A stretch of DNA of 9,695 nucleotides, taken from positions 38,147 to 47,841 of the forward strand of contig PAPL01000045.1 of assembly GCA_002708885.1 (NCBI GenBank), written 5' to 3'. The first letter of the stretch is position 1, and each line of letters begins with the position of its first letter. Under the pieces are notes generated by a model. That model was not told where the DNA came from, did no database searches, and was given only the letters and a program-made list of their open reading frames with translations. The position numbers and the translations under genes were made by a program. This stretch comes from Verrucomicrobiales bacterium. Lineage in GTDB: Bacteria; Verrucomicrobiota; Verrucomicrobiia; Verrucomicrobiales; DEV007. Shown piece by piece: positions 1-8,100 of the stretch.

Positions 1-41
1 CAATCACCTCAATAGTCGCTTTTTTAAGCAATTCTCTTTCG

Positions 42-47
42 TATAAT
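42..47 (+). promoter_or_regulatory. -10 box upstream of the TAXI protein gene
   Basis: The sequence TATAAT is a perfect match to the sigma-70 -10 consensus. No good -35 box lies 16 to 18 bases upstream, where the sequence is mostly T. Transcription would start near base 53-54 and leave a leader of about 50 bases before the start codon at 105. Bases 1-41 show nothing else that I can name. Confidence 0.5.
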
Positions 48-60
48 AAAAATTAAAAAT

Positions 61-105
61 ATGAAGATTGAGGGATATAGAATGAAATTTAAATTATCAG
101 GATAA
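61..105 (+). other. Candidate upstream mini-ORF ending in TAATG
   Basis: An ATG at 61 and another in the same frame at 82 open a short reading frame that ends with TAA at 103-105. The last A of that stop is the first base of the downstream gene's ATG. GAGGG at 70-74 is well placed as a ribosome binding site for the ATG at 82, giving MKFKLSG. The main gene itself has only AGGA at 99-102, very close to its start. Coupling by termination and re-initiation is possible, but chance is also possible in an AT-rich leader. Confidence 0.25.
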
Positions 106-1490
106 TGAAAAGGATACTGTATTTATTGCTATTTATTTCTTTAATTTTACTCATTCCTTTTGCCATTCAGCAACTCATACAGTACCGGCAATTACCAAAG
201 AGCATTACGATAGCCACAGGAAAAGAGGGTGGTCGATACAAGGACATTGCGGAGGCCCTCGGTGATAGGATTAGGGCTGAACATGGGATCAAGGTCATTT
301 ACAAATCTTCCCCGGGTTCTGAGGCGAACATAGGGTTTGTTCAGAACGGTGAAGCCGATTTTGCTTTTTTCCAGCCTAACGTAATCAAAGAAACTTCCGA
401 TTTTTCCGATGTCAGAATGATCGCTAATGTTTTTCCTGAGGTGATTCTGACGCATGTCAGAAAGGGCCTCGGGCATGATCCTTTTGTCGGGGAATTGGAA
501 GAAAGAAAAAACACCACCATTGCAGTGGGTGAGAAGGGGTCCGGAGCCGCCGTGAACAGTGAGGTGATCCTTAATCATTTTGATGATGGTTCAATGATTG
601 GGAACCGGGTCACAAAGAGTTACGATGAATTAATCTCAGGATTCAATTCAGGAACTATTGACGCGGCCATTGTCACAACAGAAGAGAACGCCTCTATACA
701 GAAGATGATTGCCGGAACGGGTAAAACTAAGTTAATAGAATTGCCTTTCGCTGAATCCTTTGTGGCAAAGAATCCTGAGTTTTATATTCATGAGATTCCT
801 AGTGGTTTCTATGGTGTTTTTCCTGACCCTTATCCTGCTCAGGACACTACTGCGATTGCCGTGAATGCTCAACTGATCACAAATTCATCAGTCAGTGCCT
901 CAATGGTAACTGCCGTGGCTGAAGTCCTCATGGACCCGGACTTTCTTTCATCCAATAAACTAAATGACCTGAGAGGGGGAGGAAAAGATTATGCAAGTTC
1001 GAATCCTTCCCTTCCCTTTCATCCTGGAGCGAATCATTATTACGATCCTGAGCTTAAACCTTTATTGAATCCTGACTTTGTTGATTCTACTGAGAGTCTA
1101 AGGTCATTCTTCGTTTCGATTCTGATCGCTCTTTATCTTGTCTTCAGGTGGTTGAAAAACAGGACCCGGATGAGAGAGGAGCATCATCTGGATAAATATG
1201 TCAGAAGGTTATTGGAAATTGAACAGGAACAGGTGGACCTCGATGAGGCGGGATCGGATGGGAGTGAAACTCTGAAGCTTGAAGAGCTTCTTGATGAAGT
1301 CACAGGGCTCAGAAGAGAGGCTCTCATTACTTTCAGTGCCAATGAATTCCGCGATGATGCCGGAGTTGAATGTTTTCTGATGCTATCAAGCTCACTGAGT
1401 GAGAAAATTAACGCGAAGCTGACGCGTCAGAGATTATGCGCACAGATAGCGGCATTGCAGGGAAAAGTATCGAGTCCTGAAGCAAAGTGA
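105..1490 (+). CDS. TAXI-family substrate-binding protein with C-terminal membrane anchor and cytoplasmic tail
   Basis: This resembles the TAXI solute receptors of TRAP transporters, periplasmic proteins that capture small organic acids or amino acids. Residues 4-25 are a hydrophobic signal or anchor. The binding domain spans about 32-325; family-like traits are the opening ITIATGKEGGRY (34-45), the NGEADFAFFQ stretch (81-90), and LPFHPGANHYY (303-313) near its end. A second hydrophobic segment, about 333-350, is followed by basic residues. The remaining 110 residues should be cytoplasmic; they are charged and helical, with a likely coiled coil at 358-405. Plain TAXI receptors are about 320 residues, so the tail is an addition, although I recall similar long forms in other bacteria. 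No TRAP permease gene lies within the window, so a sensing role is as plausible as transport. The start at 105 is chosen because the signal segment begins there. The ligand is unknown. Confidence 0.8.
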   Translation: MKRILYLLLFISLILLIPFAIQQLIQYRQLPKSITIATGKEGGRYKDIAEALGDRIRAEHGIKVIYKSSPGSEANIGFVQNGEADFAFFQPNVIKETSDFSDVRMIANVFPEVILTHVRKGLGHDPFVGELEERKNTTIAVGEKGSGAAVNSEVILNHFDDGSMIGNRVTKSYDELISGFNSGTIDAAIVTTEENASIQKMIAGTGKTKLIELPFAESFVAKNPEFYIHEIPSGFYGVFPDPYPAQDTTAIAVNAQLITNSSVSASMVTAVAEVLMDPDFLSSNKLNDLRGGGKDYASSNPSLPFHPGANHYYDPELKPLLNPDFVDSTESLRSFFVSILIALYLVFRWLKNRTRMREEHHLDKYVRRLLEIEQEQVDLDEAGSDGSETLKLEELLDEVTGLRREALITFSANEFRDDAGVECFLMLSSSLSEKINAKLTRQRLCAQIAALQGKVSSPEAK

Positions 1491-1504
1491 ATTCTGTGCA
1501 TTGA

Positions 1505-1524
1505 TCAAGTCACAGGAGACTTGA
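1505..1524 (+). promoter_or_regulatory. Hairpin with ACAGGA loop before the SGNH hydrolase gene
   Basis: TCAAGTC (1505-1511) and GACTTGA (1518-1524) form a perfect 7-bp stem with the six-base loop ACAGGA. No T run follows, so it is not an intrinsic terminator. The AGGAG that could serve as ribosome binding site for the mini-ORF at 1529 lies in the loop and the first stem base. A GGA presented in a hairpin loop is the type of site bound by CsrA/RsmA in other bacteria. Whether this organism has such a regulator cannot be seen here. Confidence 0.35.
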
Positions 1525-1528
1525 AGAG

Positions 1529-1570
1529 ATGCTGGTAATTTCATTTGATCATGTGTTATCAGTCTTCTAA
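1529..1570 (+). other. Candidate upstream mini-ORF (13 codons) ending in TAATG
   Basis: The ATG at 1529 opens MLVISFDHVLSVF, which stops with TAA at 1568-1570. The last A of the stop is the first base of the hydrolase ATG. AGGAG at 1514-1518 lies 10 bases upstream of the mini-ORF start, whereas the hydrolase has no recognisable binding site of its own directly upstream. The layout fits translational coupling. Peptide expression is unproven. Confidence 0.25.
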
Positions 1571-2739
1571 TGAGGTTATTTGTTTATCTGGCCGCTTTTT
1601 GTTTTTTAGCTTCCTATTCTTTATCAAAAGAACGCAATGTCATACTGCGTGGTGAGTATAATAATTCGTTGACCCAATTTCTGGTAAAGAAAGATGGAAG
1701 AGTAGCGTTCATGGGGGGGTCAATTACTCAAATGAACGGTTACAGGCCGATGGTCTCTGACTGGCTCAGGGAACGGTTCCCTCAGACCGAATTTGAATTT
1801 ATCAATGCGGGTATCTCTTCTACCTGTTCCACGACCGGTGCCTTTCGGTTAAAAGAACACGTTCTTGATAAGGGCCGCATTGATCTATTCTTTATTGAGT
1901 TTGCGGTGAATGATGATCAGGACGCTGGCCATAAGAGAAGGGACTGTGTCCGGGGCATGGAGGGAATCATTAGGCATGCAAGGACTGCTCAGCCTGATAT
2001 GGATATTATTGTGACGTATTTTGTGAATCCCGGGATGCTCAGTCAGTTGAGGGAGGGGAAGGTACCGGTCCCGATAGCCGCGCATGAGGAGGTCCTCAAA
2101 CATTACGGTGTCTCCGCTGTATTTCTTGCACGAGAAGTGGCTGATCGTATCAGTGCCGGAGAACTGACGTGGGCCAAGTTCGGCGGAACTCATCCCAAGC
2201 CTGCCGGTAATGCAATAGCGGCCGAACTGATCGGGAAACTCCTTAGTGGTTCGTGGGATAAGAGCAGGACCCGAGACATATTGCCTCATCCTCTCCCTTC
2301 AAAGTTAGTTGATCCTGGAAGTTATTATCAGGGAGATTTTCTTTCTCCCCAGCAATCCTCAAATGATTCATGGGCATGGGTCGTCCCTGACTGGAAGAAG
2401 ATACCAGGTAATTTTCGTAACACCTTTGCCGGGAAGAGGCTCCTCTGCTCTGATGTGCCCGGCAAAGAGACGACTGTCCGTTTCAACGGGACGGCCCTCG
2501 GGGCCTATGTCTTGGCCGGTCCTGACGCTGGGACACTTGAGGTTAGCGTGGATGATGGTCCATGGAACGCTCATGATCTTTATCACCGTTACAGTCGGGG
2601 CCTTCACTATCCGCGTACTGTGATGCTTCTGACTGACCTTGAGAGGAAAGAGCACAGAGTCCGTTTAAGGTTAAGCAAAAAGTCAAATTCATCGAGTAAG
2701 GGCACATCTGCCCGGATACTTCAGTTCACGGTTAATTGA
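1570..2739 (+). CDS. Secreted SGNH/GDSL-family hydrolase with C-terminal beta-sandwich
   Basis: This is probably an exported carbohydrate esterase or related ester hydrolase. Residues 1-19 form a signal peptide. The SGNH fold follows at about 40-230. Block I is FMGGSIT with Ser51 as nucleophile, block II is NAGISST with Gly81, block III is FAVND with Asn114, and block V is GGTHPKPAGN with His208. The usual acidic partner three residues before the histidine is Gly205 here, so either another residue supplies the acid or the enzyme uses a Ser-His pair. Residues 240-389 form a beta-rich domain; its stretch from 323 to 352 is typical of PVC-group SGNH proteins as I recall them. The gene lies 51 bases before a sodium:solute symporter, which suggests hydrolysis outside the cytoplasm followed by uptake. 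The substrate cannot be assigned. The ATG is chosen because the signal peptide starts at once. Confidence 0.8.
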   Translation: MRLFVYLAAFCFLASYSLSKERNVILRGEYNNSLTQFLVKKDGRVAFMGGSITQMNGYRPMVSDWLRERFPQTEFEFINAGISSTCSTTGAFRLKEHVLDKGRIDLFFIEFAVNDDQDAGHKRRDCVRGMEGIIRHARTAQPDMDIIVTYFVNPGMLSQLREGKVPVPIAAHEEVLKHYGVSAVFLAREVADRISAGELTWAKFGGTHPKPAGNAIAAELIGKLLSGSWDKSRTRDILPHPLPSKLVDPGSYYQGDFLSPQQSSNDSWAWVVPDWKKIPGNFRNTFAGKRLLCSDVPGKETTVRFNGTALGAYVLAGPDAGTLEVSVDDGPWNAHDLYHRYSRGLHYPRTVMLLTDLERKEHRVRLRLSKKSNSSSKGTSARILQFTVN

Positions 2740-2790
2740 GTTATTATTTCATGTCTTAGAGTGAACTTTATATTAATGTATTAAGGAAAC

Positions 2791-4329
2791 ATGCTCGAAA
2801 CGAACTTCTCCAACATTGACTGGTTCATTGTCATTGCCTATTTGGCCGGTACCGTGGTCATTGGGCTCTTGGTGAACCGGTACATCAAAGGTATGGGTGA
2901 TTTTCTTGTGGCGGGGAGGTCACTTCGCACGCGGTTGGGAATAGCAACAATGATTGGATCGGAGCTTGGTCTGGTCACTGCAATGTTTGCGGCGCAGAAA
3001 GGTTTCACGACAGGCTTTTCAGCTTTTCATATCGGACTCATGGCGGGAATAGCTACTCTCATTGTGGGTGTGACGGGATTCATTGTAGTTCCACTGAGAC
3101 GGATGGGTGTCATGACTATCCCTGAATTTTATGAGAAGCGGTTCGGTAGCAGTTCTTTATGGATCGTGGGTGGTTTCATTCTGGCTGCTGCCGGAATTCT
3201 GAACATGGGTCTGTTTCTGAAGGCCGGGGCAGTCTTCGTGTCAGGCATTACAGGGATTGATGATGATGCCGTGAAATGGGTAATGACAGTGATGATCGTG
3301 TTAGTTCTGTTTTACACGTGCCTCGGGGGAATGGTTTCTGTTATCATCACGGATTATGTTCAGTTCGTGGTGCTTTCTTTGGGGCTCCTTGTCACTTGTG
3401 TCATTGCAGTTCAGAAGATTGGCTGGTCAACATTGGTGAATGGTGTTGATAAGATCTATTCGGATCAGGGTTTTAATCCGTTAGTGGCGGAAGGAATCGG
3501 CGGTTCTTACGTTGGCTGGATGTTTTTCCTCGGAGTCATTTCGTGCGCTGTGTGGCAGACAGCAGTGATGAGGGCATGCGCTGCTGAGAGCATAGCCGTG
3601 GTAAAGAAAATGTATTTGTGGTCCTCCCTCGGTTTTATGATTCGGTTCCTTATTCCTCAGTTCATTGGGATTTGTGCGTTGGTTTATTTTTATGACATGG
3701 GCGCAATTGGTCCTTTCTTTGATGCTGCGGGTCAAGTCAGCAATGATTCGGACGTGACCATGAAGGCCATGCCTATCTTTCTTGGAAAGCTCCTCCCCGT
3801 TGGGCTCTTGGGAATTGTTGCGGCCGGCATGATCGCGGCTTTCATGTCTACGCATGACACTTACCTTTTGTGCTGGTCCTCAGTACTGACGGAGGACGTG
3901 GTTAATCCGTTAGCTTCGAAAAGAATGTCTCAGAGGGACCGGATCGTACTGACCAGGACATTCCTTGTGATGATCGCAGTATTTTTGGTCATTTGGGGTC
4001 TCTGGTATGACCTGGGTCAGGACCTCTGGGACTACATGGCAGTGTCCGGATCAATTTATTTTACTGGTGCCTTCGCTATACTTTTGCTTGGGCTTTATTG
4101 GAAGTTGGCGAGTACCGCCGGAGCATTCTCGGCCCTCTTCATTGGCACGTTAGCTGTGATTGGGCTTAAGCCGGTCCAGAAATTTTTGCAATTGGATAAA
4201 TTTTTTATAGAGAAGGGAATTGAGAGTCATCACATTGGCCTGACCGTTTCTTTCATCGCCGTCATTGGAATGATGCTTGTGTCTTTGCTAGTTCCTGACA
4301 AAAAAGAAAGGACCGAAAATTTTAACTGA
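2791..4329 (+). CDS. Sodium:solute symporter (SSS family)
   Basis: This is an inner-membrane transporter of the LeuT fold that would use the sodium gradient to import a small solute. I count about 13 hydrophobic segments, which fits the family, and the 512 residues are a normal length. Family marks are DFLVAGRSL (37-45) after the first span, the GGMVSVIITDYVQ signature (179-191), and AAFMSTHDTYLL (349-360). In the last of these, Ser353 and Thr354 align with the Na2-site Ser340/Thr341 of PutP. The sequence does not resemble proline, pantothenate or acetate carriers closely enough for me to name a substrate. AAGGAA at 2783-2788 is a clear ribosome binding site with short spacing. A possible -10 (TATATT, 2769-2774) lies in the 51-base gap, but the gene may be co-transcribed with the upstream hydrolase. 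A 62-residue membrane protein gene follows after 8 bases. Confidence 0.9.
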   Translation: MLETNFSNIDWFIVIAYLAGTVVIGLLVNRYIKGMGDFLVAGRSLRTRLGIATMIGSELGLVTAMFAAQKGFTTGFSAFHIGLMAGIATLIVGVTGFIVVPLRRMGVMTIPEFYEKRFGSSSLWIVGGFILAAAGILNMGLFLKAGAVFVSGITGIDDDAVKWVMTVMIVLVLFYTCLGGMVSVIITDYVQFVVLSLGLLVTCVIAVQKIGWSTLVNGVDKIYSDQGFNPLVAEGIGGSYVGWMFFLGVISCAVWQTAVMRACAAESIAVVKKMYLWSSLGFMIRFLIPQFIGICALVYFYDMGAIGPFFDAAGQVSNDSDVTMKAMPIFLGKLLPVGLLGIVAAGMIAAFMSTHDTYLLCWSSVLTEDVVNPLASKRMSQRDRIVLTRTFLVMIAVFLVIWGLWYDLGQDLWDYMAVSGSIYFTGAFAILLLGLYWKLASTAGAFSALFIGTLAVIGLKPVQKFLQLDKFFIEKGIESHHIGLTVSFIAVIGMMLVSLLVPDKKERTENFN

Positions 4330-4337
4330 GACTGATT

Positions 4338-4526
4338 ATGGAAGGATGGATTAATTTTTGGGGAGCATTACTGCTTGTTACCCTCATTATATACACAGTA
4401 CTTGTACTGTATGTCGCGATTGGAGGCGTCGCTGACATACGCGGGATGTTCAGGTCCCTGTCCCGGAATGAGAATTCTGATGGTTCCGATTCTCAGGAAC
4501 AGAAAGAGGAACCGTTAGAGTCCTGA
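4338..4526 (+). CDS. Small single-span membrane protein, putative symporter partner
   Basis: This 62-residue protein has one membrane span (about 8-28), then GGVADIRGMF (29-38), a short basic stretch, and a hydrophilic acidic tail (44-62). It starts 8 bases after the symporter stop with no good ribosome binding site, so translational coupling to the symporter is likely. I recall small proteins with a similar GG-x-x-D-I-R-x-M-F motif beside SSS transporters in PVC bacteria, but could not confirm this. By analogy with small partners of other symporters, such as YhdT beside PanF, it may help assembly or activity of the transporter; this is inference. The last 12 bases overlap the end of the convergent gene on the minus strand. 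The overlap is tail to tail, and no terminator separates the two genes. Confidence 0.7.
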   Translation: MEGWINFWGALLLVTLIIYTVLVLYVAIGGVADIRGMFRSLSRNENSDGSDSQEQKEEPLES

Positions 4527-5021
4527 ACGTACAGACTTATCGAAGCTCTTTGCAGAGGCTAAGACTTCATCTACCGGTCCAGTCATCTTGACAAATATGG
4601 GTCCTCCCTCGCATTCTATGATTGCTCCCCGCATTGCGTGGTTAGGCATCGGAACCTTTTGACCGAACGGTGGGCCGCTCATGTATGTGCCTTTGGCAGA
4701 GACAGTGGTGATTTTACTTTTTTTATACTCTGCCTTTTCCACTTTCGCAGACAGCTCCTCTTTAGGTTCTTTGAATTGACCAATCCATCGGTTCACATTG
4801 GCTTCAACACTTCCTCCGCTACCTGCTCCAAAATAAAAGACAACAATTTCAGCTTTGCCGTTCTTGAATTGAGCCTTCCTCATCCTGGAACTCGGTTTTT
4901 CGACTTTCCAGGAAGAAGGCACTTCAAAAGTTTTCCCGGCCACTTTGAACTGGTTGTTTTTTTCTTCTCCATGAGCCAGCCCGGCCCATGACAGGAAGGA
5001 TATCATTAACAGGTATTTCAT
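4515..5021 (-). CDS. Conserved small secreted protein of unknown function
   Basis: Residues 1-18 form a signal peptide (cut probably after AHG), leaving a mature protein of about 150 residues. The pattern FEVPSSWK (32-39), a run of K/R with SSRMRKAQF (44-52), FYFGAGSGG (62-70), and VEANVNRWIGQF (72-83) matches my memory of a hypothetical-protein family common in planctomycetes and Verrucomicrobia. The later GTYMSGPPFG (111-120) and GGPIFVKMTGP (139-149) also fit it. Function is unknown. The alternating beta and helix pattern and the Trp-Ile-Gln-Phe stretch suggest a PsbP/Mog1-like fold, which is only a guess. There is one cysteine (Cys137). The start has no ribosome binding site but lies in an A-rich context. 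The gene is divergent from the large fusion gene (122 bases between starts) and convergent with the small membrane protein gene. Confidence 0.7.
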   Translation of the reverse strand: MKYLLMISFLSWAGLAHGEEKNNQFKVAGKTFEVPSSWKVEKPSSRMRKAQFKNGKAEIVVFYFGAGSGGSVEANVNRWIGQFKEPKEELSAKVEKAEYKKSKITTVSAKGTYMSGPPFGQKVPMPNHAMRGAIIECEGGPIFVKMTGPVDEVLASAKSFDKSVRSGL

Positions 5022-5047
5022 TATTTGTTTTTGTATTTAATGCTCAT
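5021..5047 (-). other. Candidate upstream mini-ORF (8 codons) ending in TAATG
   Basis: On the minus strand, an ATG opens MSIKYKNK and stops with TAA; the last A of that stop is the first base of the downstream ATG. This is the third such layout in the window. A caveat is that TATAAA at 5048-5053 on the same strand could be a -10 box. That would place the transcript start inside the mini-ORF and make it irrelevant. Confidence 0.2.
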
Positions 5048-5053
5048 TTTATA
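5048..5053 (-). promoter_or_regulatory. Possible -10 box for the small secreted protein gene
   Basis: TATAAA on the minus strand, preceded by GA, matches five of six consensus -10 bases and lies 27 bases from the start codon. No convincing -35 box is seen at the right distance. In the same divergent gap (5022-5143), I find no clear promoter for the plus-strand fusion gene. Confidence 0.25.
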
Positions 5054-5143
5054 TCAGCTTTTTGTCAGGATAAAATCCAAACCTGCGACTTTAATCAATC
5101 TTGTTGCTGTGTTTTTCCCTTAGCTGTTAAGTTACAAAATAAT

Positions 5144-8100
5144 ATGAGGATAAATTGGACCGTTTTATTATGTATATTCTTCTTTTCTGGTCTTGTGAGG
5201 GCCGAAGTCAGATTTAAAGAAGGGGACAGGGTCCTTCTCTATGGTAACTCATTCATTGAGAGGATGCAGCAGAACGGTTTCTTTGAAGCTGCCCTGCAAC
5301 TAGCGAATCCTCAAAAGGGCATTGAACTGCGCAGTCTGGCCTGGACCGGTGATGAGTTGGGCCATCGTCTCCGTCCTGAGAGGTATGTGAATCATCTGAA
5401 CAAGCTCCTGAACCAGTGGCCCGCGGACCATGTCATTTTGGGATTCGGATTATATGAGTCCTTTGCTGGGGACCCGGGAATTGAGAAATTCAAAGCCGAT
5501 CTGAATGGTTATTTGGATGAAATGAAGAGGAGACACCCTGAAGCGAATATTATACTGCTCTCACCCATAGCCACTGAGGATCTGGGCCACTCTCATTATC
5601 CTGATCCGGTCAGAAGGAATAATGAAATTAAATCTTATGTGGATGCGATGACTGAGATCGCTGACCGGAGGAAAATTCAATTCATTGATTTATTTGAATT
5701 CAGCAAAGATCAGTACGCGGGCCATGAGGAGTTACTCACTGATAATGGTATTCATCTCAATTCCTATGGTCACGAGTTAATTGCTGGCCAGATTTCAAGA
5801 ACGGTTCTAGGTGACAGGGTATACGATGAAATGGACAAGGACCGTATCGGGTCCATTGCACGGGCCGTTTCACGCAAGGCTCAGTACGTCTCTACACTCG
5901 TACGGCCGGTCAATACGGTTCTTTACTTTGGAGTCCGGGGCCGTGCCAATGAGTATAATACTGAGATTCCACGTTACCATGAACTGATCAGGAGATCCGA
6001 TCAGCGCATTCATGCCATGGCCAGAGACAGAACGATCAGCTTTGATCCTTCTCCCCTGACCCTTGATCCTCTTTTCAACAGAGAGCCGGCCAAGTTGCCT
6101 TCGCCCGAAGAGATGCTGAAATCCTTCAAAGTGGCCGAAGGATATGAAGTGAATCTATTTGCTTCGGAGAGAGAGTTTCCCGAGCTCCGCAATCCGGAGC
6201 AGATAGCTTTTGATTCACTGGGAAGGCTCTGGGTCGTTACGATGCCCTCATTTCCGGGGACTATTCCCGGTGATGTGCCTCATGATAAGGTCATCATACT
6301 TGAGGACACGAACCGTGACGGGCGAGCAGACAAATCGACGGTCTTTGCGGATCATCTGACAGTTCCCGACGGTCTGGCTTTTCATGAGGACGGGGTCATC
6401 ATCTCGCATCAGCCTAGATTGGTTTTTATGAAAGATTCTGACGGGGACGGACGGGCTGATTATCGGAAAGAAATGTTGAGAGGAATTGATGTCACGGATG
6501 CGCATCATGGCGGAATGATTGCAATGGGCCCTCTAGGTCACGTCATGTTTTGCGATGGGGTCTTTCACCGTTCGCAACTGGAAACCCCTTACGGAATTAC
6601 CCGTGGCGTTGATGCGACGACGTACCGGTTCGACCTGAGAAAGGGAACCGTGGAGCGTGAGTACCAGACCCTGACTCCGAACCCATGGAAAATTACCTGG
6701 GACCGTTGGGGTAATCTTTTTCAAATGTACGGTGATGGTTTTGTTCAGGACTCTAACGCTATTCCCTGGACTCCTTTCGGTGTCTATCACCCTTTCAAGA
6801 GGGCAATCAGTATTGCTTACGGTAAAGGTTCGGCTGCCTGTGTCATTTCGAGTCCGAACTTTCCTGAAGAGTATCAGCAGGGAATGGCATCAGCGGTACT
6901 ACTCCGGAAGTGCTTCGTTTCAATTTCAAAGCATAGCGCACAAGGTGCCTATTATAAGGGCAGTGACAGGCTCGATGTTTTGGCGTCCCCGGACCCGATT
7001 TTCAGACCAGTTGATATTGCTTTTGGTTTTGATGGTGCCATGTACGTATCCGATTTTTGTACACGAATCATTGGTCATGCCCAGAATTCAATGAGGGACC
7101 CCCGTTGGGACCCATACACGGGGCGCGTTTGGAGAATCGTGCACAAAGGGAAACCCACGGTAAAGGACTGGCCGAAAATTGAAGGGATCAGCGTTTCGCA
7201 GTTACTGGATTTACTCAAGCATCCTCAGGACCTTGTCAGGGACCATGCCAGACGAAAGCTTCGAAGCATTGATGGAATCGTTCCTGAACTGGATCGATGG
7301 TTAGCCGGTGAATTGTCCGATCAGAATGTTCTTGAAGGATTATGGGTTCTACATGATCAGAATCAGGTCCGTGAAAAACATTTGAAGAGTCTCCTCAATT
7401 CACCTGACCAGAGGATCAGGGCAGCGGCCACGTCGCTGATACGTTTTCAGGAAAACAATTTAAAGGACCCGGTATCATTACTGAAGAAGATGGCAGTTGA
7501 CCCGCATCCGAGGGTACGGTCTCAGGTCATCCATACGGTGTCTTATCTTCAGCAGAAAGATCAGGCCTACGCATCGATCCTCGGACAGGTTGATGTGTCC
7601 GAGGATCAGGGACTAAAAACGGTCCTTGCGGATGCCGGGCACGGCACGGCCTCGGGCCAGGGCCCTGAAGTTCCGGTACTGATCAGGCCCGGGGACAGCA
7701 AACTCAAGAGTTGGCTATTGAGTTCCGGTAATGAGAAGGAGAAATATTTTGTTTTTGGCGGCAGTGCGGGTAAGGGCGGATCAATGCGCACATTTGTTGA
7801 ATCTCCGAGCACGCGACGCGCCACATTATCGATCAAGCATAGTTACGTTAAAGTTTTCCTCAACGGTGTGCCTGTGATCGCTTCTGCGAACTGGTGGAGT
7901 TCGGACTGGAACGTTCAAGTTGAACTCGTTGAGGGTCTGAATCTTATTGAGGTTCAGTACGTGAGCGGCAGAGGTGCGCAAGGTCATGCTCCAGTCTATT
8001 TGTTTGATCCTTTGGGTAGAAAGTTTACGGATCTGAGAGTTCCGGTCACTGAGAATGAAATCAAAATGATGGCAACTGCCTATAATAAGGATCATGGGCA

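Noticed and set aside
1..41. Possible end of a preceding gene at the left edge
   Set aside because: The stretch is too short and has no recognisable coding signal, so it was not annotated.
192..578. Minus-strand frame inside the TAXI protein gene
   Set aside because: It lies wholly inside a well-supported gene and shows no domain, signal or start context.
2309..2655. Frames on both strands inside the C-terminal domain of the SGNH hydrolase
   Set aside because: They are shadows of the hydrolase frame, which keeps its beta-sandwich sequence to the stop. There is no sign of a frameshift.
4638..4991. Open frame on the plus strand opposite the small secreted protein gene
   Set aside because: Its Phe- and Ser-rich composition is what an antisense frame of a Lys-rich gene gives. 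The minus-strand frame has a signal peptide and family-like motifs.
4988..5143. N-terminal extension of the fusion gene back to an ATG at 4988, including a cysteine-rich stretch
   Set aside because: A signal peptide begins at the ATG at 5144, and the extension would overlap the signal-peptide region of the divergent gene. The cysteines do not form a CxxCH site.
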